A stretch of DNA of 64,000 bases, from assembly GCF_021044885.1 (NCBI RefSeq), contig NZ_JAJNOD010000001.1, forward strand, positions 1,612,001 to 1,676,000, written 5' to 3'. Shown piece by piece: positions 18,436-26,256 of this stretch. How positions within the stretch are numbered: position 1 is the first letter of the stretch; each line of letters starts with the position of its first letter. Made by a program: the position numbers and the translations under genes. The DNA is from Microbacterium nymphoidis (GTDB lineage Bacteria; Actinomycetota; Actinomycetes; Actinomycetales; Microbacteriaceae). The notes beneath the pieces were generated by a model that was not told where the DNA came from, did no database searches, and saw nothing but the letters and a program-made list of their open reading frames with translations.

Positions 18436-18975
18436 ATGGCTGCAGGCGCGACGATCCACACCTTCCAGGTCTCCCTCGCCGACGTCGACCGCGGCGTCTA
18501 TGAGGAGCTCTCCCTCCGCGTCGCGCAGCATCCGTCCGAGACGGCCGCGTACATGCTCACCCGGGTGCTGGCCTATGCGCTGGAGTATGAAGAGGGCATC
18601 GACTTCACCGCGGGCATCTCCTCGGTGGACGAGCCCGCCATCCTCGTGAAGGACCTCACCGGGCGCATCACGGCGTGGATCGAGGTGGGCTCCCCCGACG
18701 CCGGCCGCGTCCACTTCGGCAGCAAGCTGGCCGACCGCACCGTGGTGTGGACGCATCGCGACCCGGCCAAGGTGATCGCCACATGGGCGGGCAAGCCGCT
18801 GCACCGCGCCGAGGACATCCGCGTGCGCAGCTTCGATCCCGGATTCATCGAGTCCGCGGTCGCGGCGGTGGAGCGGCGGAGCACGATGATCGTCTCTGTC
18901 ACCGAGGGCCAGCTGTACCTGGATCTCAACGGGCAGTTGTTCACCACCGAGTTGCACGAGCGCGCCGCCGGCTGA
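18436..18975 (+). CDS. yaeQ: YaeQ family protein
   Basis: A 179-residue cytosolic protein matching the YaeQ family along its full length (start with HTFQVSLADVDRGVYEELSLRVAQHPSE, then VDEPAILVKDLTGRITAWIEVG and LYLDLNGQLF). The fold is related to PD-(D/E)XK nucleases. The D-(x)n-ExG-like core DLTGRITAWIEVG carries the acidic residues. The E. coli homologue was linked to haemolysin expression, but the biochemical role is unsettled. It is monocistronic with a probable leaderless start. Confidence 0.85.
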   Translation: MAAGATIHTFQVSLADVDRGVYEELSLRVAQHPSETAAYMLTRVLAYALEYEEGIDFTAGISSVDEPAILVKDLTGRITAWIEVGSPDAGRVHFGSKLADRTVVWTHRDPAKVIATWAGKPLHRAEDIRVRSFDPGFIESAVAAVERRSTMIVSVTEGQLYLDLNGQLFTTELHERAAG

Positions 18976-19053
18976 CTCATCATCGCCTGCCGCGAACGCA
19001 GGAGCACGTCGCGGAACCATGACCGATCCGGCGGATGGATCATGGGTTGGCGA

Positions 19054-19129
19054 CATGATCATGATTTCGTGACAGACCACCGCATGATGCACCCCGGGAA
19101 CACCGGCGTGTCACGGATCTGCATCATGC
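19054..19129. promoter_or_regulatory. Nested inverted repeats upstream of the giant surface gene
   Basis: The 189-bp gap holds three palindromic signals: CATGATCATG (19054-19063), GTGACA/TGTCAC (19069-19074 and 19109-19114), and the 10-bp pair GCATGATGCA/TGCATCATGC (19082-19091 and 19120-19129). The arrangement suggests a multi-site operator or a hairpin controlling the next gene. Confidence 0.5.
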
Positions 19130-19153
19130 ATTCCGCGGGGGTCGAAAACGCGG

Positions 19154-19159
19154 CATAAT
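19154..19159 (+). promoter_or_regulatory. -10 hexamer CATAAT before the giant surface gene
   Basis: CATAAT ends 5 bases before the ATG at 19165, favouring that start over the internal ATG at 19243 and implying little or no leader. Confidence 0.45.
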
Positions 19160-19164
19160 CCGGG

Positions 19165-22100
19165 ATGAGCGGATTCTCACCCGAGTCCCCGACCGCTCAC
19201 CCCCTCCGCCGGTTCTCCGGTCGTCCCCGAAATGTGGCCCCCATGCGCGTTCGTCGTACCGCTTCGTCGTCCCTTCGCACCGCGGCACTCGGCATCGTCG
19301 CCGCCCTCACCGTCGCACTCGGCATCGTCGCCGTTCCGGTGGCGGCGTCGGCGGTCGCACCGATCGTGATCGACGACTTCAGCGGGACGGTCACCGGCAC
19401 GCGCTCCGTCGACTCGACCAGCCCGTCCGGCTACGGCTTCACCGAATCCGGAGGCGTGGGAATCGTGCAGACGTACTCGCCGAACGGCGGCTCGGTCACC
19501 GGCACCACCCTGCAGTACACCTTCGGCTCAGCGCTCGATCTCACCTCCAACGGCAACAACACCGAGTTCATGATCGGCGTTGAGAGCGTCACCCGTACCG
19601 GGAACGCTCCCGAGTGGGAAAGCGCGGTCACAGCCGCGATCTCGGTGACCGACACCAACGGCACCACCGGCGTCTACAACACCGGATACCCGGTAGTGAC
19701 CGATTTCAACCAGATCATGAACTTCAGCTGCAACGGCATGTCGGCATGCTTCACGCCGTCGCCGGATTTTCACAGCGTGGCATCCATCACGGTCTCGTTC
19801 TACTCCCCGCGCAACCTCTCCCCCGACGTCACCACGATCCGCCTCACGGAGATCCGCACCACTCCCACCGGTGGCGCCCAGCCCGGCGCTCCCGCCGTCA
19901 CCTTCGCCCCGGTGGGCGCCACCAGCCCGCGGTGGATCGAAGGGACAGGGCAACTCTCCTGGGATGTGTCGATCCTCTCCGACGGCCAGCCCGCCAGCCT
20001 GACGACCGGGCCCGCAGCCACCTCCTTCGCCGTCCAGACCACCGGCACGGTCTCGGCGGGCGGTGCGACGCTCACCAACCTGGGCAACGGACGCTACCGC
20101 TACACCACCACCGTGTCCGGAGCGGGAACGATCGCGCTGCGGGCTCCCGCGGGAATCGTGACCGACAACTGGGCGCAGTCGAACAGCGCTGCACTCAGTG
20201 ACCCGGTGACCATCGCCCAGGGAACCGCGCCCACGATCAGCCCCCTCACCGCCACCGCCATCGTCGGGGTGGCCTTCAGCCGGCAGCTCTCCGCGACCGG
20301 CACCCCGGCACCGAGCTTCTCGGTGTCGGGCGGCCAGCTTCCGCCCGGGACGTCGCTCTCGTCCTCGGGTCTGATCTCCGGCACCCCCACCCAGGCCGGC
20401 ACGTTCACGTCGTCCATCGCCGCATCCAGCGCGCTCGGATCGCCCTCGGCCGCCGTGACCATCACCGTCAACGCGGTGGGCTTCGTCACCTCCCCCAGCG
20501 TCTCGTTCACGATCAATCAGCCCGCCGACTTCACCGTGCGCTGGGAGGGCCCGGCGAACACTCCGGTCACCGTGGGCGGCACCCTCCCCGACGGAATCGT
20601 GTCGGAGCAGGGCGACAACTCCCTGCATCTGACCGGGATACCGACACGGGACGGTCGTTTCATCGTCCCCCTCACGCTTCCCGGCGACGTCACCCAGACA
20701 CTCACCATCGACGTGCTCTCCGCCCCCGTGATCTCCGGGGCACTGTCGGCGGACGGGGCCGTGAACACCGCTTTCTCGCAGACGTACACCTCGGCTGGGT
20801 GGCCCGCTCCGAGCATGGACGTCGTCGGGACGCTGCCGGCCGGGCTCACCGCCACGACCAGCGGATCCGGCCTCACGGTCTCGGGCATTCCGCAGGCCAC
20901 GGGTACCTTCACGTTCCAGGTCCGTGCCACCAACTCCACCCAGCAGACGCTGTTCCCGGTCATCGTCGTGATCGGGGCCGCCGCCGGCATCACGAATCTG
21001 GTCAGTAACACCAACGCCCCGGTCGGCGAGCGCACCGTCATCGCGATCGGTGTCGCGGGCTCGCCGGCACCGACAGTGACCGCCGTGTCCTCCCCGGGTG
21101 ACGCAGCGCTGCCGTCCTGGCTCGCACTGGCCCAGAATCCCGGTGGCGGCTGGGAGCTGGTCGCGACCCCCGATGCCTCCAGCGTCCCGGTCACCGTTGC
21201 GGTCACAGCGACGAACCGGTGGGGTTCAGGGAGCAGCGAGACCGTGGTCAGGCCCTTCGTCGGTCCCTCGATCTCCGGCTCCACGGAGATCACCGCTCCC
21301 GTCGGCGTCCCGCTCACCCCGGTGATCCTCACCGTGAGCGGCGATCCGGTTCCCGCCCCGAACACCGGCGTCACCGTCATCGGCGACCTGTATGGCCTCC
21401 AGGTCACGCAGGAGGCCGGAAAGGTGACGTTCTCCGGCACCCCGACCAGCACGGGCACCTCCACTCTCCTGGTGACGGCCACTCAGTTCGGCGTGACGAC
21501 CACCCACGAGGTTCTTCTCACCATCACACAGGCCCCGACGATCAACGCCGGCGCCGACATCCTGGTCACCATCGGCGACGAGATCGACCGGAAGATCGAA
21601 CTGACCGGATATCCCGAGCCCTCGGTCGCCGCCACGGGTCTGCCGGAGGGGCTGAGCATCGTCACCGACGGGGACGGCACCTGGGTGCGCGGCACGGTGA
21701 CCGAGAACGGTGAGCACGTCGTCGACCTCACGGCTGTGAATGGCACCACTCCCGCACACGACCAGCTGCGCATCACCGTCAACGAACCTGCGCGGATCAC
21801 CTCGGCGCCCCGGGTCGAGTTCCCGTTCGGCCAGGATTCGACCTTCCTGGTGACGACCTCGGGGTATCCGGCACCGCACCTCTCCATCGCATCGCTGCCC
21901 AGCGGCATCACTTTCGTCGACAACGGCGACGGAACGGGCACGGTCTCCGGCCGGCCGACGAGCACGGGCACCTGGTACGCGACCGTCACCGCGGCGAACT
22001 CCCTGATGGACGTGCAGCCGCTGCAGATCGACGTCACCGACGAACCGGCGATCACGGCTGATGCCTCCTACGACCTGCCCGTGGGAGAGCCGGTCGACAT

Positions 22101-24675
22101 CACGATCACGGCCAGCGGCTACCCGGCACCGGTCGTCACCGTCGCGGGTCTCCCCAATGGACTCACGGCGACAAGCACCCCCACCGGGGTGCGTGTCCAG
22201 GGCACGCCGACGCTGCCCGGGCTGTACCACCCCCTCGTGACCGCGACGAACGACCGCGGCACCGTCACAGCACAGCCCACGATGACCGTCGGATCGGCAC
22301 CGGTCGCTGCGGTTCCCGTCGATCCGCGGTACCGCGTCGGTCAGCCCATGACCGTGCAGATCGCGACGGCCGGTTTCCCCGCTCCGACGATCACCGTGGA
22401 CGCCCTGCCGGCCGGGCTGAGCCTGACACGGATCGACGATCTGCTCTGGCAGATCTCGGGCACTCCGACCGAGGTCGGAACGACGTTCACACTCGTCCGT
22501 GCCGAGAACGGCTTCGCTCCCGCATGGCTGGTGCCGATCGCCCTCGTGATCGACGCCGTGCCGCAGTTCACCTCCCTCGACGCGGCGACCTTCGCCCTCT
22601 GCGAGACGGGTACGTTCACCGTGACGACGACGGGCTACCCGAACGCGGCGCTCACCGCCTCCACGCTTCCCGATGGCCTCTCGTTCTGGCCGAACGCCGA
22701 CGGCACCGCCACCATCACGGGCGCTCCGACGCAGAGCGGCGCATTCCCCGTCACCCTCACCGCCGCGAACGGCACCGAGGACGTCACGCAGGAGCTGACG
22801 ATCACCGTCACCGAACCCGCCGCCATCACCGGCCCGGCGGACGCGCGCTTCCGCGCGGGTGTCGAGGGCGAGGTCACCATCACGACGACCGGCTTCCCGG
22901 TGCCGGAGCTCAGTGCCGTCGGAACTCCCGACGGGCTGGTCTTCGTCGACAACCACGACGGAACCGCCACGCTGTCGGGCATCCCGGTCGCGGGCGGGGC
23001 GAGCGACCTCGAGGTCCGCGCGGCCAACGTGCGGGGAGCGGCGTATCGCACCATTCCCATCACCGTCACGGAGCTGCCGCTGATCACCTCGGCGAACACC
23101 GCAACGGTGGGCATCGACTTCCGCCTGCCCGTCACCGTCTCCGGCTTCCCGGTGCCGACGGTGACCGCTGAGAATCTGCCCGCGGGAGTCATTCTGGTCG
23201 ATGACGCGGATGGCATCGCGCTGGTCGGATCCGACGCGGCGCGGGGTGTGCACGAGATCACGCTGCACGCCGATGTCGACGGCACGGCCTATCGCGCCAC
23301 GCAGCTCTTCACCCTCACGGTGGAGGATTCGCCGCGCATCACGAGCGGCACCACCATCGACACCCACGTGGGTGACGCGATCGCAGTCCCGGTGACGACG
23401 AGCGGATACCCGGCAGCGGCACTGAGCGTTGCCGGACTCCCCGACGGGATCACCTTCGCCGACAACGGCGATGGCACCGGTCTCTTCTCCGGCGCGACCA
23501 CCGACGGCGGCCGGTTCACGATCTCGGTCACCGCGCAGAACGCGCGAGGAATCGACGCCGTCGAAGTCGTGGTGACCTCGACGGAGGATCCGGCGATCAC
23601 CTCCGCGGATTCTGCCGTGGTCGGTGCAGAGTTCGTGCTGCCCATCACCACCGATGGTTTCCCCGCACCGGAGCTCAGCGCAGACGGTCTGCCGAAGGGC
23701 GTCGAGCTGACCGACGTGGATGGATCGCCGGCGCTCGTCGGAACGGACGTTCGCGGCGGTGAGTACACGTTCACGCTGCACGCGACCAATGTCGTGGGAA
23801 CAGCGGACCAGTCGTTCACCCTCACCGTGCAGGAGGCACCGGCCTTCACGAGCGCCGACACCCTCACAGCGAAGATCAGGGACGACGTGCAGTTCACCGT
23901 GACGACGACCGGCTTCCCGGCGGCATCGATCGTAGATGCCGGGCTGCCCGCCGGCCTCACGCTGACAGACAACCACGACGGGACCGCCACGATCAGCGGA
24001 ACCCCGACGACGTCCGGAACGAGCGCCGTCGTGCTCACCGCGGCGAACTCCACCGGCTCCGCCCTGCAGCTGCTGCGGATCACGGTGACGGCGCCGACCG
24101 TGTTCACCTCGCCCGCAGCGGCTGATTTCCGCGAAGGCGAGGCCGGATCCTTCACCGTGCACACCGAGGGCTTCCCCGTTGCATCGCTCGCTGTGGGGGC
24201 GCTACCTGCGGGTCTGAGCTTCGACGACGCCGGTGACGGTTCGGCGACGATCTCCGGGACTCCGACCGCCCCCGGCACCTACGCGGTCACGATCACGGCC
24301 ACGCGGAGCGCCCTTCCCACGGCCGGCGTGCTGCGAAGCCTGCTCGCCGCCGCGACGGCGCAGGCCGACGCCGTCGACGGCGCGGTGCAACAGACGCTGG
24401 TGATCACCGTCGCCGAGCGCTCCGTGGAGCCGACACCGACACCGACACCAACACCGACGGATCCGGGAACCCCGACGCCCACCGACCCGGTGCCGAGCGG
24501 AACGGCGTCGCCGACGCCCACGCGCTCGATTCCCGCGGTGCCGGCTTCGCCCTCCGCCACCCCTCTCCCGTCGACGGGTGCAGAGGTGTCGGGAGCCCCG
24601 GTCGCGATCGTCCTGCTCCTCGCGGGTCTGAGTCTGTTCGCCCTCACGCGTCGTCGTACTCACCGCTCGGAGTAG
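19165..24675 (+). CDS. Giant LPXTG-anchored Ig-like repeat protein
   Basis: An 1836-residue surface protein. A long basic N-terminus with a hydrophobic signal segment (cleavage probably after VAASA, near residue 65) leads to a ~200-residue N-terminal domain. About 17-18 putative-Ig (He_PIG-like) repeats of 75-90 residues follow, each with variants of GxPAPxLS, GLPxGLxF, DNxDGTATISGTPT and LTAAN. A short Pro/Thr stalk leads to the sorting signal LPSTG (1801-1805), a membrane helix and the tail RRRTHRSE. This architecture suits a fibrillar adhesin, by inference. Neighbouring repeats such as those with VDDADGIALVG and VDGSPALVG look recently duplicated. The family is often annotated only as a putative Ig domain-containing protein. 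Confidence 0.88.
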   Translation: MSGFSPESPTAHPLRRFSGRPRNVAPMRVRRTASSSLRTAALGIVAALTVALGIVAVPVAASAVAPIVIDDFSGTVTGTRSVDSTSPSGYGFTESGGVGIVQTYSPNGGSVTGTTLQYTFGSALDLTSNGNNTEFMIGVESVTRTGNAPEWESAVTAAISVTDTNGTTGVYNTGYPVVTDFNQIMNFSCNGMSACFTPSPDFHSVASITVSFYSPRNLSPDVTTIRLTEIRTTPTGGAQPGAPAVTFAPVGATSPRWIEGTGQLSWDVSILSDGQPASLTTGPAATSFAVQTTGTVSAGGATLTNLGNGRYRYTTTVSGAGTIALRAPAGIVTDNWAQSNSAALSDPVTIAQGTAPTISPLTATAIVGVAFSRQLSATGTPAPSFSVSGGQLPPGTSLSSSGLISGTPTQAGTFTSSIAASSALGSPSAAVTITVNAVGFVTSPSVSFTINQPADFTVRWEGPANTPVTVGGTLPDGIVSEQGDNSLHLTGIPTRDGRFIVPLTLPGDVTQTLTIDVLSAPVISGALSADGAVNTAFSQTYTSAGWPAPSMDVVGTLPAGLTATTSGSGLTVSGIPQATGTFTFQVRATNSTQQTLFPVIVVIGAAAGITNLVSNTNAPVGERTVIAIGVAGSPAPTVTAVSSPGDAALPSWLALAQNPGGGWELVATPDASSVPVTVAVTATNRWGSGSSETVVRPFVGPSISGSTEITAPVGVPLTPVILTVSGDPVPAPNTGVTVIGDLYGLQVTQEAGKVTFSGTPTSTGTSTLLVTATQFGVTTTHEVLLTITQAPTINAGADILVTIGDEIDRKIELTGYPEPSVAATGLPEGLSIVTDGDGTWVRGTVTENGEHVVDLTAVNGTTPAHDQLRITVNEPARITSAPRVEFPFGQDSTFLVTTSGYPAPHLSIASLPSGITFVDNGDGTGTVSGRPTSTGTWYATVTAANSLMDVQPLQIDVTDEPAITADASYDLPVGEPVDITITASGYPAPVVTVAGLPNGLTATSTPTGVRVQGTPTLPGLYHPLVTATNDRGTVTAQPTMTVGSAPVAAVPVDPRYRVGQPMTVQIATAGFPAPTITVDALPAGLSLTRIDDLLWQISGTPTEVGTTFTLVRAENGFAPAWLVPIALVIDAVPQFTSLDAATFALCETGTFTVTTTGYPNAALTASTLPDGLSFWPNADGTATITGAPTQSGAFPVTLTAANGTEDVTQELTITVTEPAAITGPADARFRAGVEGEVTITTTGFPVPELSAVGTPDGLVFVDNHDGTATLSGIPVAGGASDLEVRAANVRGAAYRTIPITVTELPLITSANTATVGIDFRLPVTVSGFPVPTVTAENLPAGVILVDDADGIALVGSDAARGVHEITLHADVDGTAYRATQLFTLTVEDSPRITSGTTIDTHVGDAIAVPVTTSGYPAAALSVAGLPDGITFADNGDGTGLFSGATTDGGRFTISVTAQNARGIDAVEVVVTSTEDPAITSADSAVVGAEFVLPITTDGFPAPELSADGLPKGVELTDVDGSPALVGTDVRGGEYTFTLHATNVVGTADQSFTLTVQEAPAFTSADTLTAKIRDDVQFTVTTTGFPAASIVDAGLPAGLTLTDNHDGTATISGTPTTSGTSAVVLTAANSTGSALQLLRITVTAPTVFTSPAAADFREGEAGSFTVHTEGFPVASLAVGALPAGLSFDDAGDGSATISGTPTAPGTYAVTITATRSALPTAGVLRSLLAAATAQADAVDGAVQQTLVITVAERSVEPTPTPTPTPTDPGTPTPTDPVPSGTASPTPTRSIPAVPASPSATPLPSTGAEVSGAPVAIVLLLAGLSLFALTRRRTHRSE

Positions 24676-24698
24676 CCCCCGGCTCCGAGCCTCCGAAA

Positions 24699-24726
24699 CG
24701 AAGGGCGCCCCACGGGGCGCCCTTCG
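24699..24726. terminator. Bidirectional terminator
   Basis: Perfect 13-bp stem (CGAAGGGCGCCCC at 24699-24711 with its complement at 24714-24726) between the convergent giant surface gene and the small Rho-N-like gene. Confidence 0.85.
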
Positions 24727-24755
24727 TCCGTCATCCGGGCCGTCGCCGGACGTCG

Positions 24756-25019
24756 CTACGAGTTGCGCAGCATACTGATGAGCTCGCCCTTGCGCTTTCC
24801 CGAGTAGCCCGAGATGCCGAGTTCCTTGGCTCGCTTGCGCAGCTCGGGAACGGTCCATTCGTCGTACGGCTCGGCGTCGCCGCCGCGTCGCCCCACGGCG
24901 GATCGGCCATCGCGCGCGGACGCGTTGGCGATCCGTGCCGCCTTCTGTTCCGATGCGCCCCCACGCCGCAGGGCGCGGTAGACCTTCTCGTCCTTGATCG
25001 ATGAGTTGCGCTGAGGCAT
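24756..25019 (-). CDS. Small Rho-termination-factor N-terminal-like (SAP-type) protein
   Basis: An 87-residue basic protein. Residues 1-40 (MPQRNSSIKDEKVYRALRRG and following) match the DUF7218-like segment seen in actinobacteria. Residues 55-86 (WTVPELRKRAKELGISGYSGKRKGELI) form a typical Rho N-terminal/HeH-SAP helix-extended-helix that binds nucleic acid. The ATG at 25019 has GGAGAGGAC directly upstream. A DNA- or RNA-associated role is likely, but the precise function is unknown. Confidence 0.78.
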   Translation of the reverse strand: MPQRNSSIKDEKVYRALRRGGASEQKAARIANASARDGRSAVGRRGGDAEPYDEWTVPELRKRAKELGISGYSGKRKGELISMLRNS

Positions 25020-25175
25020 GTCCTCTCCGTTCTCTCGCGGGATCCACTGACCTTCCACCGTCTCGCGCTCGCCCGGGCTTCGCGAGGGGGGTGTCGGCCT
25101 GCGATTCAGCGGCGTAACGTGGAGAGACCGGGTGCAAAATACACACGGGTCGCACCCGGCGAACGGAGGTGCAGC

Positions 25176-25403
25176 ATGACCGATATCCCAGGCCCCGATC
25201 GCGTCGCCCCGTCCGCGGACGACGCGGACTTCCTCAGCCCCGATCCGACCATCGCCCCCGAGCCCGCTGATGCCGACGAGCGCGGGATCGACGATGATCC
25301 GGATCCCGGCTTCCCCGATGACGAACGTCCGACGGGCTTCCCCGACGACGTGGAGAGTGCTCCCGGCGTGGGTTTCGGCGCCGGAGCAGAAGGAGAGGAC
25401 TGA
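25176..25403 (+). CDS. Small acidic Pro/Asp-rich protein
   Basis: Unrecognised 75-residue protein, strongly acidic (runs such as ADADERGIDDDPDPGFPDDE), with the repeated peptide GFPDD and no hydrophobic segment, probably disordered. The ATG has ACGGAGGTG in ideal position. One base separates its stop from the next start, so the two small genes form an operon. Confidence 0.62.
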   Translation: MTDIPGPDRVAPSADDADFLSPDPTIAPEPADADERGIDDDPDPGFPDDERPTGFPDDVESAPGVGFGAGAEGED

Positions 25404-25404
25404 C

Positions 25405-25584
25405 ATGGACACCGCAGCTGACGAGCCACGCGAACACGCCGGAATCCTGGAGCCGGCCTTGTTCGACGATGCCGCGGCCGGGCACCCCAGCCAGGCCGAG
25501 GGTGAGGATTCAGACCGGGACGGTGATTCCGCCGATCCGCGCCCCGCCGGCCACCCCTCGCAAGCCGAGGGCGACGACGACTGA
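25405..25584 (+). CDS. Small acidic protein with duplicated GHPSQAEG motif
   Basis: Unrecognised 59-residue acidic peptide. The motif AGHPSQAEG occurs twice, followed each time by acidic residues (EDSD and DDD). The two copies differ at silent positions in the DNA, which argues for selection on the peptide. The ATG has AGGAGAGG upstream and starts one base after the previous stop. It is likely disordered. Function unknown. Confidence 0.62.
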   Translation: MDTAADEPREHAGILEPALFDDAAAGHPSQAEGEDSDRDGDSADPRPAGHPSQAEGDDD

Positions 25585-25592
25585 ACCGGAAA

Positions 25593-25638
25593 GATCGAAA
25601 ACGCACCCCGGATCGCGTTCCGGGGTGCGTTTTCGATC
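25593..25638. terminator. Strong hairpin terminator
   Basis: Perfect 19-bp stem (25593-25611 with 25620-25638), arms beginning GATCGAAAACGC, 8-base loop, 8 bases after the stop of the acidic peptide gene. Confidence 0.88.
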
Positions 25639-25734
25639 TCCCACCGGAGTCGGGCCGGCTGAGGAGCGGGCAGATTCGGAGAAGCGCACCGGGGTGGAGC
25701 ACTTGTAACGTGGCGTCAGACGAAAGGGAAAGCC

Positions 25735-26178
25735 ATGAGCGACACCAGCGCAGGACGCATGACCGCCACCGAACGCGCCGCCGTGAAGGCACGCGCAGCC
25801 GAGCTCCGAGCGGAGCAGAAGCGCGCCGCCGCCGAGGACAAGGCCGCTGCCGAGCTGCAGGACGTGCTCGATGCGATCGCCAAGCTGCCCGATGACGAGC
25901 GCGCCGTGGCAGAGCGGGTGCATGCCGTCGTGCTCGCCACGGCCCCGCAGCTGCAGCCTCGCACGTGGTACGGGATGCCGGCGTATGCGCTCGACGGCAA
26001 GGTCATCTGCTGGTTCAAGAACGCGAGCAAGTTCCGCGACCACTACAACTCCCTCGGCTTCGAGAACGCCGCCGCGCTCGATGAGGGAACGATGTGGCCC
26101 ATCGTCTACGCCATCACCGACATCTCGGCCGCCGACGAGGAGCGCATCGCCGCGCTGGTCACCCGAGCTGTCTCCTGA
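25735..26178 (+). CDS. DUF1801-like (iron-chaperone/YdhG-type) protein
   Basis: A 147-residue cytosolic protein. An Ala/Lys/Glu-rich N-terminal helix (~10-45) precedes a domain with the hallmarks PRTWYGMPAYALDGKVICWFKNASKFRDHYNSLGF, as in the YdhG/DUF1801 group (frataxin-like fold). Members are sometimes called iron chaperones, but the activity is little tested. AAAGGGAAAG precedes the ATG, and TAACGT at 25706-25711 is a plausible -10. Confidence 0.75.
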   Translation: MSDTSAGRMTATERAAVKARAAELRAEQKRAAAEDKAAAELQDVLDAIAKLPDDERAVAERVHAVVLATAPQLQPRTWYGMPAYALDGKVICWFKNASKFRDHYNSLGFENAAALDEGTMWPIVYAITDISAADEERIAALVTRAVS

Positions 26179-26181
26179 CAT

Positions 26182-26248
26182 CCGTTTCATTGCGCGCAAA
26201 ACGCTCCTATTCACGGGGAATAGGAGCGTTTTGCGCGCAATGAAACGG
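26182..26248. repeat. Palindromic repeat family, copy 2 (perfect 31-bp stem)
   Basis: Arms 26182-26212 and 26218-26248 are perfectly complementary over 31 bp with a 5-base loop. The arm begins CCGTTTCATTGCGCGCAAAA. It lies 3 bases after one stop codon and 8 bases from the stop of the convergent helR gene. It shares TTTCAT, GCGCGCA and GCTCC with the other copies. Confidence 0.92.
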
Positions 26249-26256
26249 GTGAGGGG

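Noticed and set aside
18976..19164. tRNA or small RNA in the gap before the giant surface gene
   Set aside because: No T-loop GGTTCGA-like sequence or acceptor-stem pairing was found. The symmetry is better explained as operator or hairpin.
21226..24162. Long reverse-strand open frame of 978 codons opposite the giant surface gene
   Set aside because: Arginine/glycine-rich composition without domains. It is the antisense shadow of a GC-rich coding strand whose own product has clear repeats and a sorting signal.
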